Source: Peribacillus kribbensis DSM 17871 (lineage in GTDB: Bacteria > Bacillota > Bacilli > Bacillales > DSM-1321). Taken from it: a DNA stretch of 64,000 bases. Shown here piece after piece: positions 42,705 to 51,266 of this stretch; the stretch's first letter is position 1; each line of letters begins with the position of its first letter. The stretch lies in the NCBI RefSeq assembly GCF_000430765.1, contig NZ_AUMQ01000016.1, forward strand, positions 1 to 64,000, read 5' to 3'. A program made the position numbers and the translations under genes. The notes below the pieces were generated by a model. The model was not told the DNA's origin. It saw nothing but the letters and a program-made list of their open reading frames with translations, and did no database searches.

Positions 42705-43265
42705 TTAATATAATGATGGACCCAGAACCATTCCATGAGTCACTTTTGTCAATTGGACCAAGTCATAACCAAACTTTTCTGCCTGATTTCTTATATTTTC
42801 TTCAACAATTCTTCCTTCCTCCACTGTAAAGCGCGAATGGTACAGGACACCTGGAATCGTATGTACCCTAAAGAAAGCCATCGCTGTCCGAAATCCAAGA
42901 TCCATACCAAGATAATGATGATCACTTCCGCCCGTAGCGACCAGACCTGCTGTCTTTCCCTTAATAAAATCATCAGGGACGAGATCAATTAAATTTTTCA
43001 ATGCCCCAGTAATCGTCCCTCTGTACATGGGGGATCCAAAAACATAGGCATCAGCCCTTTTAATTTTCTCTAACACCTCCTGGGTATCACGTCCGTATTC
43101 TTCTACTTTTCTCCCGTCACAGAACTCCAATACGTGCTGGGATAAATCAACAACATCAATGGTTACTTCATGATCCTCCAGCCGCGCACCCTCTAAAGCG
43201 CTTTCAACCAATGCCCGTGTCCGTCTGCTGGAAGCAGAACTTCCACAGATACCAAGTATTTGCAC
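42705..43265 (-). CDS. NADPH-dependent FMN reductase family protein
   Basis: A 186-aa flavodoxin-like reductase of the SsuE/MsuE/NAD(P)H:FMN type: ILGICGSSASSRRTRALVES (FMN phosphate loop), FGSPMYRGTITGALKNLIDLV and VATGGSDHHYLG. The start is GTG at 43265, 6 bp after GGAGGGAG. With the split-barrel reductase that follows, the operon carries two unrelated flavin reductases. This matches its two monooxygenases, though a one-to-one pairing is not proven. Confidence 0.9.
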   Translation of the reverse strand: MQILGICGSSASSRRTRALVESALEGARLEDHEVTIDVVDLSQHVLEFCDGRKVEEYGRDTQEVLEKIKRADAYVFGSPMYRGTITGALKNLIDLVPDDFIKGKTAGLVATGGSDHHYLGMDLGFRTAMAFFRVHTIPGVLYHSRFTVEEGRIVEENIRNQAEKFGYDLVQLTKVTHGMVLGPSLY

Positions 43266-43321
43266 CTATCTCCCTCCTTCCTCTAGTAAATTATTTACTC
43301 GTTACTGCATCCATTCCTGAA

Positions 43322-43735
43322 TTAAGCCATGGTTACATCCTTGACCTTCACAAACCTGAAAGCAGAGACCATACTTTCTAGGTCGTAACCAACAATAACA
43401 GTTTTATAGTTTGTTATGATTGGAGAAATGCAAAGTGAAGGCACCTCTGCAAGCAAATCCCGTATTTCTTCTTCAGTCAATTGACCACTATTCATTTTTT
43501 CAATATATTGTCTTTCGAAGTTTCTCTGGGGATTGATCATGGAAAACGAAAACACATCCGGGTAAATCAGTTCTCGTACTCCCCCAGGTACCAGATTGGC
43601 TAACCTGTCAATTTCCTCTCTAGTTAAACGGAAAACACTAGTACTTTCAAACGGTATACCATTATTTTTCAGCCACGCTTTGGCAATATCCGATGATGGA
43701 TTCCCTGACTTTGCATACACTACCCATCGATCCAT
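43322..43735 (-). CDS. Cysteine-less Spx/ArsC-like protein (second copy of the pair)
   Basis: A 137-aa protein with the ArsC/Spx thioredoxin-like fold. WVVYAKSGNPSSDIAKAWL aligns with the Spx N-terminus, placing Asn12 and Ser15 where Spx has its redox Cys10 and Cys13. The late CISPIITNYKTVIVGYD matches the Spx/ArsC PII...VGY strand. There is no CxxC, so arsenate reduction or disulfide sensing is excluded. The ATG at 43735 follows GGAGGC. It lies 40 bp after its partner monooxygenase gene. The same pairing recurs at 45020-46703, so it is probably a dedicated partner or regulator of the oxygenase. The function is unknown. Confidence 0.82.
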   Translation of the reverse strand: MDRWVVYAKSGNPSSDIAKAWLKNNGIPFESTSVFRLTREEIDRLANLVPGGVRELIYPDVFSFSMINPQRNFERQYIEKMNSGQLTEEEIRDLLAEVPSLCISPIITNYKTVIVGYDLESMVSAFRFVKVKDVTMA

Positions 43736-43775
43736 ATGTCCTGCCTCCATTCCATTTATTCTTTGCTAGTCAAAC

Positions 43776-44966
43776 TTAAACCTGTACAGGCGAATATAAT
43801 TCTGTACTGATCCTTTCAGCTTCTTCAGGGGATTCTTCCTGTTTAACTGGTTTACGTACACCAGCCTGTTCTAATAACGGTAATACATTTTCGTTAAAAT
43901 ATGGCATTTCCTCAACGTAATCAAGGAATGAAACTAATGTTCCAGAAATGCCTGTTTTCGAAATCTTAATCATCTCATCTGCTACTTGTTCAGGAGTTCC
44001 GACGAATGCCCAGCCGCCCCAGCCGCCAATGAAATTCTCTCTGGCCTTGGTTAAGAAATCAATAGAGTTTGAGGATGATTCAATGCCAAACATATCACAA
44101 ATGATGTTGGCGACCTCCCAATCCCCCTGTTCACGGACATAATAATCATAGAATTCTTTTGCCTCTTTCTCCGTCGGCCGGCATACAACAAAACCAGTTG
44201 TAAACGTATTTATTTCTCTTCTAAACTCATCCCAAGCTAGTTTTTTCATATGATTGGTCCATTCCTTGGCATGTTCCATGGATTCAATATATCCAAAGTT
44301 AAAATCTGTTAATCTAGCTGAAAATTCACGTCCCTTTTTAGAGGTACCCGCACTGATTAATACCGGTCTTGGACTTTGGGATGGTTTTGGCTCCTGCCAT
44401 CCATCCTTGATCTCAAAAAAGTCACCCTTATAGTCAAAGAATTGCTCAGACCACATTTTCAAGACGACTTCCATCCATTCAGTGGCATACTCGTATCCTT
44501 TGTCGTGTTCCATTTTCTTTCCAGAAAACATATCCATTTCTTTTGGAAACCAGCCTGTAACCGTGTTCAGCCCAATTCTGCCCTTTGAAATTTCGTCGAT
44601 TGTCGACAGCATTTTGGATGCCACAATCGGATGCATAGTAGGAACATGTGAAGTACAGAATAGATAGATTTTTTTAGTAACAGCAGCCATAGCGGCAGCC
44701 CACGTATACGTTTCCATACAGTTGCCATTAAAGTTACTGGCACCGCCAAATCCACGCCAGCGTGCAACCGGTACAATACACTCGTATCCCGCATCTTCCA
44801 TCATTTTTGCAATCTTTACATTGGTCTCAAAATCTGGTTTAAATGATGTATTTGCTAAAGTCATTGAACAAGAATTACTAACATTGGGACCAAATATCCC
44901 CAACTTTAACTGATTATCATTAAACATTGGATTTCCTGCTTCTCTGAAAGCATCAAACCGGCTCAT
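43776..44966 (-). CDS. LLM-class flavin-dependent monooxygenase, RutA/SfnG-like (copy 2)
   Basis: A 396-aa bacterial-luciferase-like TIM-barrel enzyme. LKLGIFGPNVSNSCSM, VPVARWRGFGGASNFNG, TSHVPTMHPIVASKMLSTID, GRIGLNTVTGWFPKEMDMF and VLISAGTSKKGREFSA follow the pattern of RutA, SfnG and DszA, the group C enzymes that can act through flavin-N5-oxide. These use FMNH2 from a separate reductase and O2 to cleave C-N, C-S or C-halogen bonds. Two reductase genes follow. It closely resembles the product of 45486-46703 except in the C-terminal tail. The substrate is unknown. The ATG follows AGGGAGCG. Confidence 0.92.
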   Translation of the reverse strand: MSRFDAFREAGNPMFNDNQLKLGIFGPNVSNSCSMTLANTSFKPDFETNVKIAKMMEDAGYECIVPVARWRGFGGASNFNGNCMETYTWAAAMAAVTKKIYLFCTSHVPTMHPIVASKMLSTIDEISKGRIGLNTVTGWFPKEMDMFSGKKMEHDKGYEYATEWMEVVLKMWSEQFFDYKGDFFEIKDGWQEPKPSQSPRPVLISAGTSKKGREFSARLTDFNFGYIESMEHAKEWTNHMKKLAWDEFRREINTFTTGFVVCRPTEKEAKEFYDYYVREQGDWEVANIICDMFGIESSSNSIDFLTKARENFIGGWGGWAFVGTPEQVADEMIKISKTGISGTLVSFLDYVEEMPYFNENVLPLLEQAGVRKPVKQEESPEEAERISTELYSPVQV

Positions 44967-45019
44967 TATATCGCTCCCTGCTTTTTTATTAAATTACTGA
45001 TACATGAATTACAAAATGT

Positions 45020-45433
45020 TTATGCCATACTAATATCTTTCACTTTGACATAACGGAAGGTTGAGACCATTTTTTCCAGATCATAGCCGACTAAAACTGT
45101 TTTATAATCTGTAATGATGGGGGATATCACCAATGCCGGAAAAGTTGCAAGAATATCTCTTATTTCTTCTTCTGTTAATTCACCGCTGTGAATTTTATGA
45201 ATATATTCTTTTTCGGTTTTTTTCTGGGGGTTAATCATACTAAATGAAAAGGTATTAGGATATACAAGGTCCTTAGCGCCACTGGGCAAGAGGTCGGCCA
45301 GTATATCAATCTGTTCTCTTTTTATTTGAAAAATACTATAGTTTTCTGAAGGTATCCCGTTGTTTTTTAACCAAGCCTTTGCAATATCTGAAGCAGGATT
45401 TCCTGTCTTGCTATATAACACCCATTTGTCCAT
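45020..45433 (-). CDS. Cysteine-less Spx/ArsC-like protein (first copy of the pair)
   Basis: 137 aa, the same length as its paralogue at 43322-43735. WVLYSKTGNPASDIAKAWL again replaces the Spx/ArsC Cys residues with Asn12 and Ser15. VISPIITDYKTVLVGYD forms the conserved late strand. The ATG at 45433 follows AAGGAGAG, 52 bp after the partner monooxygenase gene. Strict co-duplication with the oxygenase is the main clue to function. Options are an oxygenase subunit, a flavin or substrate carrier, or an Spx-like RNA polymerase-binding regulator. Confidence 0.82.
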   Translation of the reverse strand: MDKWVLYSKTGNPASDIAKAWLKNNGIPSENYSIFQIKREQIDILADLLPSGAKDLVYPNTFSFSMINPQKKTEKEYIHKIHSGELTEEEIRDILATFPALVISPIITDYKTVLVGYDLEKMVSTFRYVKVKDISMA

Positions 45434-45485
45434 ACATTTCTCTCCTTCTTCCATGGATTGCCATTAGAGCATAACCGACCGCAGT

Positions 45486-46703
45486 TTAGCGAACGGATGA
45501 TACTAGTACGGCTGCCTCTTCTGACGTTTCTTTTAAAGATTGTGCCTCAATCTGTTCTGATGCTGACTTTTCTGAAGACTTCATAGATTTACGTACACCT
45601 GCCTGCTCAAGCAAAGGCAGTACAGTTTGGTTGAAATATGGCATCTCTTCAAGATAGTCCACAAATGACAGGAGAGTTCCAGAAACTCCAGACTTTGAGA
45701 TGTTTATTAACTTATCGGCTACTTGTTCAGGTGTTCCGACTAATGCATAACCGCCCCAGCCAGCAATAAAGTTTTCCCTGAACTTCTTATTGAAATCAGC
45801 AGATTGAGAGGCCGTATCGATATTAAAGAGGCGGCAAATGATATCCGTTACTTCGTCATCGCCTTTTTCCCTCACATAATAATTGTAATATTCCCACGCT
45901 TCCTTTTCTGTAGGACGGCAGACTACAAAGCTGGTTGTAAACGTATTAATTTCTCTCTTGTATTCTTCCCAGGCAAGCTTCTTCATGGTATTTGTCCATT
46001 CCCTGGCCTGTTCCATGGACTCAATGAAGGAGAAGTGGAAATCGACGTATTTTGCTGCAAAATTCATTCCTGCTTTTGACGAGCCCGCATTTATCAGTAC
46101 AGGCCGAGGGCTCTGGCTTGGTTTCGGCTCCTGCCATCCATCTTTAATTTCAAAGAATTCTCCTTTATGATCAAAAAACTGTTCGGACCACATTTTCAGG
46201 ACTATGTTCAGCCATTCTGCTGCGAATTCATATCCTTTATCATGCTCCAGTTTCTTTCCAGAGAACATTCCCATCTCATTTGGAAACCAGCCGTTAACAG
46301 TGTTTAATCCTATTCTGCCTTTAGAAATGCCATCAATAGTAGAAATCATTTTAGATGCAACAATCGGATGAATGGTCGGCAGATGGGATGTGCAGAAGAG
46401 ATAAATTTTTTCCGTAACAGCAGCAATCGAAGCTGCCCATGTGTAGGTTTCCATACATTCCCCATTAAAATTACTTGGCCCGCCAAATCCGCGCCACCTG
46501 GCTACAGGTACGATACACTCGTAGCCTGCAGCCTCCATCATTTTGGCAATCTTGACATTGGTTTCGAAGTTGGGCTTAAACGAAGTTTCTGCCAGAGTCA
46601 TAGCACAGGAGTTATTTACATTTGGGCCAAATATGCCCAGCTTTAGCTGATTATCATTAAACATTGGATTCCCTGCTTCTTTGAAAAGATCAAAGCGGCT
46701 CAT
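45486..46703 (-). CDS. LLM-class flavin-dependent monooxygenase, RutA/SfnG-like (copy 1)
   Basis: A 405-aa paralogue of the enzyme at 43776-44966. The barrel is the same throughout (LKLGIFGPNVNNSCAM, VPVARWRGFGGPSNFNG, GRIGLNTVNGWFPNEMGMF). Substitutions cluster around the likely substrate pocket and in the Ser/Glu-rich C-terminal tail. It should use FMNH2 and O2. The two paralogues may act on successive or related substrates. It is 19 bp after the aldehyde dehydrogenase gene, and its ATG follows AAAGGAGGA. Confidence 0.92.
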   Translation of the reverse strand: MSRFDLFKEAGNPMFNDNQLKLGIFGPNVNNSCAMTLAETSFKPNFETNVKIAKMMEAAGYECIVPVARWRGFGGPSNFNGECMETYTWAASIAAVTEKIYLFCTSHLPTIHPIVASKMISTIDGISKGRIGLNTVNGWFPNEMGMFSGKKLEHDKGYEFAAEWLNIVLKMWSEQFFDHKGEFFEIKDGWQEPKPSQSPRPVLINAGSSKAGMNFAAKYVDFHFSFIESMEQAREWTNTMKKLAWEEYKREINTFTTSFVVCRPTEKEAWEYYNYYVREKGDDEVTDIICRLFNIDTASQSADFNKKFRENFIAGWGGYALVGTPEQVADKLINISKSGVSGTLLSFVDYLEEMPYFNQTVLPLLEQAGVRKSMKSSEKSASEQIEAQSLKETSEEAAVLVSSVR

Positions 46704-46722
46704 TTTCTTCCTCCTTTATCCA

Positions 46723-48246
46723 TTACAAAATTTTAAATGGATCTGTAATGATGTTGCCAGTATCTACCCAGACACTCTTAACCTGTGTATATTCATTCAT
46801 GACATTAAAGCCATTTTCTCTTCCAATACCGCTGGATTTGTATCCTCCAAACGGTGAGGAATAAGAAACTTTTCGATAATTATTGATCCATACAGTACCC
46901 GCGTTAATTTTAGAAGCCATTCGGTGGGCACGTTGAACATCTTTTGTCCAAACAGCGGCCGCTAAACCAAATTCCGTATCGTTTGCAATGGATATGGCTT
47001 CTGCTTCATCTTTAAAGCGGATTAGAACTACAACAGGGCCAAAAACTTCTTCCTGGGCAATCCTCATGTCATTTGTCACATCGCCAAAGATCGTGGGCTC
47101 TACAAAGAATCCGTCTTTCAATTCAGGTGCAGCTGGGTGGTTACCTCCGTGCAGAAGAGTAGCACCTTCATCCTCTGCAATTTTGATATAACGAAGGACT
47201 TTTTCATATTGTCCCTTAAAAGCTACGGTTCCCATTTCAGATTCCATATCAAGCGGATTTCCAAGTTTGATTTGGCTTGTTCTAGCAACAAGCTTTTCGA
47301 CAAACTGATCATAGATATTTTCATGGACAAGCACTCGTGACCCAGCCATACAGGTTTGGCCAGAAGCTGCGAATACACCCGCTAAAACGCCATTGACTGC
47401 ATTTGAAAGGTCGGCATCCTCATAAATAATATTTGGGGATTTACCGCCTAGCTCTAATGTTACACGGGCAAAGTGGTCTGCAGAGTTTTTCGTGATCAGT
47501 CTGCCAGTTGCTGTAGAACCAGTAAAGGCTATTTTACGAACATCAGGATGCCTGGACAATGCCTCACCTGCTGTTTGGCCAAAACCGGTGACAAAATTTA
47601 CAACTCCAGCCGGGAAGCCAGCTTCTTTAATTAATTTTGCCAACTCTAATAGGGATGCAGGAGTTACTTCTGATGGTTTAACAACAACCGTATTTCCTGC
47701 TGCTAAAGCCGGGCATAATTTCCATAGGGTTAATAGCAATGGTGAATTCCATGGAACTATTGCGCCTATGACACCAAGAGGCTCGCGAACCGTATAATTA
47801 ATCATATTGGGTACATCAACCGGAATGCTTTCCCCATGAATTTTGTCTGCCATACCAGCAAAGTAGTAGCACCAGCCTGGGAGGGACTTTGTTTGACCGA
47901 TCATTTCCCGAATCAATTTACCATTGTCAACTACTTCACTAATAGCCAGATGCTCTGCATTTTCTGCGATCAAATCACCAAGTCTGCGGAGCAATGCACC
48001 GCGCTGGGCACCTGTGTATGTAGACCATTCACCCGTCTCAAATGCCGCTTTAGCTGCCTTTACAGCAAGATCAATATCTTCTTTTTCACCTGCTGGTGCT
48101 GTTGCCCAAACCTTTCCTGTAAACGGGTTGACAGATTCAAGCCTTTTTCCGGAAGCGCTTTCCACCCATTCGTTATTAATGAACATTTTATAATCTTTTA
48201 CTTCAGTATAAGGCAGCTGATAAACCGTTTTTGTTATTGTAGTCAA
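46723..48246 (-). CDS. NAD(P)-dependent aldehyde dehydrogenase
   Basis: A 507-aa ALDH. IVPWNSPLLLTLWKLCPALAAG, FTGSTATGRLI, the Glu in LELGGKSPN, the Cys in ASGQTCMAGSR and EEVFGPVVVL are intact. The start is TTG at 48246, 8 bp after GAGGAGG, only 1 bp after the GntR stop. It heads the enzyme genes of the sigma-54 operon and probably oxidises an aldehyde released by the monooxygenases. Confidence 0.95.
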   Translation of the reverse strand: MTTITKTVYQLPYTEVKDYKMFINNEWVESASGKRLESVNPFTGKVWATAPAGEKEDIDLAVKAAKAAFETGEWSTYTGAQRGALLRRLGDLIAENAEHLAISEVVDNGKLIREMIGQTKSLPGWCYYFAGMADKIHGESIPVDVPNMINYTVREPLGVIGAIVPWNSPLLLTLWKLCPALAAGNTVVVKPSEVTPASLLELAKLIKEAGFPAGVVNFVTGFGQTAGEALSRHPDVRKIAFTGSTATGRLITKNSADHFARVTLELGGKSPNIIYEDADLSNAVNGVLAGVFAASGQTCMAGSRVLVHENIYDQFVEKLVARTSQIKLGNPLDMESEMGTVAFKGQYEKVLRYIKIAEDEGATLLHGGNHPAAPELKDGFFVEPTIFGDVTNDMRIAQEEVFGPVVVLIRFKDEAEAISIANDTEFGLAAAVWTKDVQRAHRMASKINAGTVWINNYRKVSYSSPFGGYKSSGIGRENGFNVMNEYTQVKSVWVDTGNIITDPFKIL

Positions 48247-48247
48247 T

Positions 48248-48937
48248 TTAAAAACCTCCTCTGTTTGTTATGGATTCCATTTGGTTTTGGCAAATGTATG
48301 AATCCTCAAAATGTTTCATATCACGCTGGATATGCTGTTCCATTTTTTTTGCAGCTAATTCTGGCTCATGAATGCTCAAAGCCCGGAAAATACTATAATG
48401 TTCTGCTAAAAAACTATCACTTCGGTTATATTGTTTAATAATGGTGTTTCTGCAAATTTGAATTAATGAACGGATATTGTCCATCATCTTTTTGAGCTGA
48501 TTGTTTCTTGAATAAGTAATGATCGATTCATGAAATTTTGTATTGAGAGCTATAATTTTTTGCGTATTTTTTTGCTCTATAGCTTGCTCTGTCCAGATTA
48601 ATACCTGGCTTAAGCATTCGAGTTCATCTTCCTTCATGTTTTTGGCAGCCCAATACGCCGCGATTGCTTCCAATCCAATTCGGACTTGATATAGCTCTTT
48701 TGCATCCTGTAAAGTAGGAGTAAAAACTGAAATATTCCCTTCATCATTAACAAGAAGTCCATCGCGTTCCAATTTTCTAAATGCCTCTCTAACCGGACTT
48801 CTGCTCACACCCAGGTCGGATGCTATTTTTGTGTCGATCAATCTTTCGCCGGGCATGATTTTCCCTTCTAATATTTCTGCCTCTAGTCGTTTATAAATTT
48901 GCTGGTAAAGCGGGTCAACTCGTTTAACCGGATGCAT
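48248..48937 (-). CDS. GntR-family regulator, FCD subfamily
   Basis: 229 aa. An N-terminal winged helix (residues ~8-75: LEAEILEGKIMPGERLID, SDLGVSRSPVREAFRKLERD) is followed by an all-helical FCD ligand domain (residues ~85-215; metal-site candidates Asp/His in NTKFHESII and EHYSIFRAL). FCD regulators usually sense organic acids and repress their catabolic operon. It is the first gene of the sigma-54 operon, so it likely autoregulates. The palindrome TGTATACA (49131-49138) upstream is a possible operator. Confidence 0.93.
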   Translation of the reverse strand: MHPVKRVDPLYQQIYKRLEAEILEGKIMPGERLIDTKIASDLGVSRSPVREAFRKLERDGLLVNDEGNISVFTPTLQDAKELYQVRIGLEAIAAYWAAKNMKEDELECLSQVLIWTEQAIEQKNTQKIIALNTKFHESIITYSRNNQLKKMMDNIRSLIQICRNTIIKQYNRSDSFLAEHYSIFRALSIHEPELAAKKMEQHIQRDMKHFEDSYICQNQMESITNRGGF

Positions 48938-49269
48938 GTCCGACTCATCACCCCCTGTATCATTTTGAATATTGTAATCTGTCGACTACTCACCTTTTTA
49001 AAGTGCAAAAACCATGCCAACTCTTATTCAGCGGAAAATTTTATTATAAATTGTTGTAAAAGTACTTTGGTTTAAGGGATTTTTATTTTTTTATTCAATT
49101 TTTCAAGACAAGACAACGTAGATGATATACTGTATACAAAATAGATATTTCAGTATTTGTATAATAAAGAAACACATTTTTTGTCTAAAAAATAGACAAA
49201 TGTGCCAATATTGACAATATTCAAAATTTATAATACTTTTTTGATAACAAAAATAGAGGTGGTGATATT
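48938..49269. promoter_or_regulatory. Divergent control region with sigma-54 promoter and dyads
   Basis: The 332-bp region separates the GntR operon from the sigma-54 activator. On the minus strand TTGGCATGGTTTTTGCA (49020-49004) has the exact GG-N10-GC spacing of a -24/-12 promoter and points at the GntR/ALDH/monooxygenase operon. About 160-215 bp upstream of it lie three dyads: TTTGTCTA-N5-TAGACAAA (49180-49200), AATATTG-A-CAATATT (49207-49221) and TATACAAA...TTTGTATA (~49133-49162). These are candidate enhancer or operator sites. The same region must carry the activator's own promoter. Confidence 0.8.
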
Positions 49270-50718
49270 TTGTCGGTTCTCAAAACAAGTGATTTGGATC
49301 CAGATAATCTCGATATTATTTTCAACTCTATGAATTACGGAGTAGTAATAATAGATAAAAGAGGAAAATTCGTGTTCATTAATCAGGCTGCTCAAAGAAA
49401 AATGAACCTTACATTGAATGTATGGATTGGAAAGCATATAGAAAGCTTCGTTCCTAATTCAGTCATTTACGAGGCGCTGGTTACTAAAAGCCCGAAGGTT
49501 AACAGGATTAGCAAAATAATAGGGAAAGACTTCCTCATAGATGCTGCCCCTATAGAGAACCGCGGAAAGATCATTGGCGCTATTGCAACTTACCGGGACG
49601 AAGAGGACATAACTGCACTTAAAATTTGCCTTAACTTCCCTTTCCAACAGAATGGTCATGACTTACATAATGAATTACTCTTGGATCCCTCCCTTCCTCC
49701 AGCTGAAAATGATTTTTTCATTTCACAAGACAGCCAGCTGGCAGCTGATCTTAAAAAAGTAAAAAAGCTTTCACGTTCGGATCTCTCAATTTTAATTCGA
49801 GGAGAAAGCGGAGTTGGAAAAGAAGTAATGGCCAAAAGCATTCATCATTGGTCAAATCGAAAATCAAAACCTTTTATTGCGATTAACTGTGCAGCTATAC
49901 CAGAATCATTATTAGAAAGTGAGCTTTTTGGATATAATGAAGGCGCTTTCACAGGTGCCAAGCGTAATGGCAGTAAAGGAAAGTTTGAATTGGCTAATGG
50001 CGGCACGATATTTTTGGATGAAATCGGGGATATGAGCTATCACCTACAGGCAAAGCTCTTACGGGTTCTGCAGCAAAAAGAAATTATCCGAGTTGGAGGC
50101 AGTGAAGTTATTCCAATCAATGTAAGAGTTATCGCAGCCACTAATCGTGATCTAGAAGCTATGATAATCAGTGAAACATTCCGTGAAGATTTGCTTTACA
50201 GAATTAATGGTTTCACGATAACAATTCCCCCTTTGAACAAGAGAAAAAAGGATATTGAGGTTCTTATTCACCATTTTCTCAAGGAAATTAACTGGAAATA
50301 TAATAAGGATATAAAACTAAGCCAGGAGGCTTTTGATGTTCTGCTAAACTACTCTTTTCCTGGGAATGTACGGGAATTAAGAAATGTATTAGAACAGGCC
50401 ATTTTTTTAACAGATACAAATGTAATAGAAATCATGGATCTACCCAAAAACCTATATAAGGATATTGAAGACTTACCTTATACTGAACCACAGCAAAACA
50501 ATGAAGAAATAGTACCAAGCCTTTCTCCTCTACCATCTTCGTTGGACTTTTCTCAAAATATCACTGAATTAGAAATAAAATTAATGAAAGAAGCATTAAA
50601 ACGCTCAAACCATAATCGATCAGATGCTATAAAAATGTTAGGTATATCCCGGCGTTCTTTTTATGAACGTTTGAAAAAATACAAAGATGAAATTGAAGAT
50701 TTAGAATTACAATTTTGA
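49270..50718 (+). CDS. PAS-domain sigma-54-dependent transcriptional activator
   Basis: A 482-aa enhancer-binding protein. Residues ~10-120 are a PAS sensor (IIFNSMNYGVVIIDKRGKFV, IGKHIESFVP). The AAA+ domain (~150-385) has Walker A GESGVGKE (178-185), the sigma-54 contact loop GAFTGA (225-230), Walker B GTIFLDEIGD and the arginine finger region (NVRVIAATNRDLE, FREDLLYRING). A Fis-type helix-turn-helix ends the protein (NRSDAIKMLGISRRSFYERL). The start is TTG at 49270 behind AGAGGTGG. It is divergent from, and almost certainly activates, the sigma-54 promoter at 49004-49020. The PAS ligand is unknown. Confidence 0.95.
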   Translation: MSVLKTSDLDPDNLDIIFNSMNYGVVIIDKRGKFVFINQAAQRKMNLTLNVWIGKHIESFVPNSVIYEALVTKSPKVNRISKIIGKDFLIDAAPIENRGKIIGAIATYRDEEDITALKICLNFPFQQNGHDLHNELLLDPSLPPAENDFFISQDSQLAADLKKVKKLSRSDLSILIRGESGVGKEVMAKSIHHWSNRKSKPFIAINCAAIPESLLESELFGYNEGAFTGAKRNGSKGKFELANGGTIFLDEIGDMSYHLQAKLLRVLQQKEIIRVGGSEVIPINVRVIAATNRDLEAMIISETFREDLLYRINGFTITIPPLNKRKKDIEVLIHHFLKEINWKYNKDIKLSQEAFDVLLNYSFPGNVRELRNVLEQAIFLTDTNVIEIMDLPKNLYKDIEDLPYTEPQQNNEEIVPSLSPLPSSLDFSQNITELEIKLMKEALKRSNHNRSDAIKMLGISRRSFYERLKKYKDEIEDLELQF

Positions 50719-51266
50719 TAGATCAATGTTAATCTAGACATTAAAATTACATTAGTCATGTTTGGATCTGAAATAGGTATTGAAGATTAAAAGTTATGGG
50801 AACAATAGGATTTCTGAAAAAACCACTACAAAAGGGCATTCATCATGTACAATCTTCAAATTCGATTCCATCAGCTTTCGGTATATCATTTACTTATTCC
50901 CCTTTGCCCGAATATCGTTTAGCGGAACTCCTGCTTGTGCTTCTGCTTATGTACAAAAGAAACTTGAGCTTGAATGACTTCCTCCTTTTAGCGAGTCGCA
51001 GCGCTTACTCTTTATTCCATATTAAAAACACTTGATATATCCTATAACCACTTTAAAAGATGGGTTTACATTTACCAGATTAATAAGATTTATCCAGCCC
51101 CTTCCAAATTAAACAGAACTTAATAAAAGAAGCTGCAATATAGATCAACTTAGCTTTTACTTCTAAATGTTCAAATTACTGCAAAACATTATTTCTAAAG
51201 AGATAATTTTATAAGGAAAGTTATAACTAAAAGAGAACTATATTCTTTTATAAGTGAGGGATAAAT
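50719..51266. other. Intergenic region after the sigma-54 activator
   Basis: 548 bp, AT rich. Short plus-strand frames at 50780-51035 have no ribosome site or recognisable motif. No convincing terminator, repeat or RNA was seen. The promoter of the 51267 gene should lie near 51180-51250. Confidence 0.4.

Noticed and set aside
43322-43735. Arsenate reductase (ArsC) or Spx annotation for the small protein
   Set aside because: The fold signature fits but both redox Cys positions are Asn and Ser, so neither arsenate reduction nor Spx-type disulfide sensing is supported.
47836-48438. 200-codon plus-strand frame
   Set aside because: It is antisense to the ALDH and GntR genes, with no motif or start signal.
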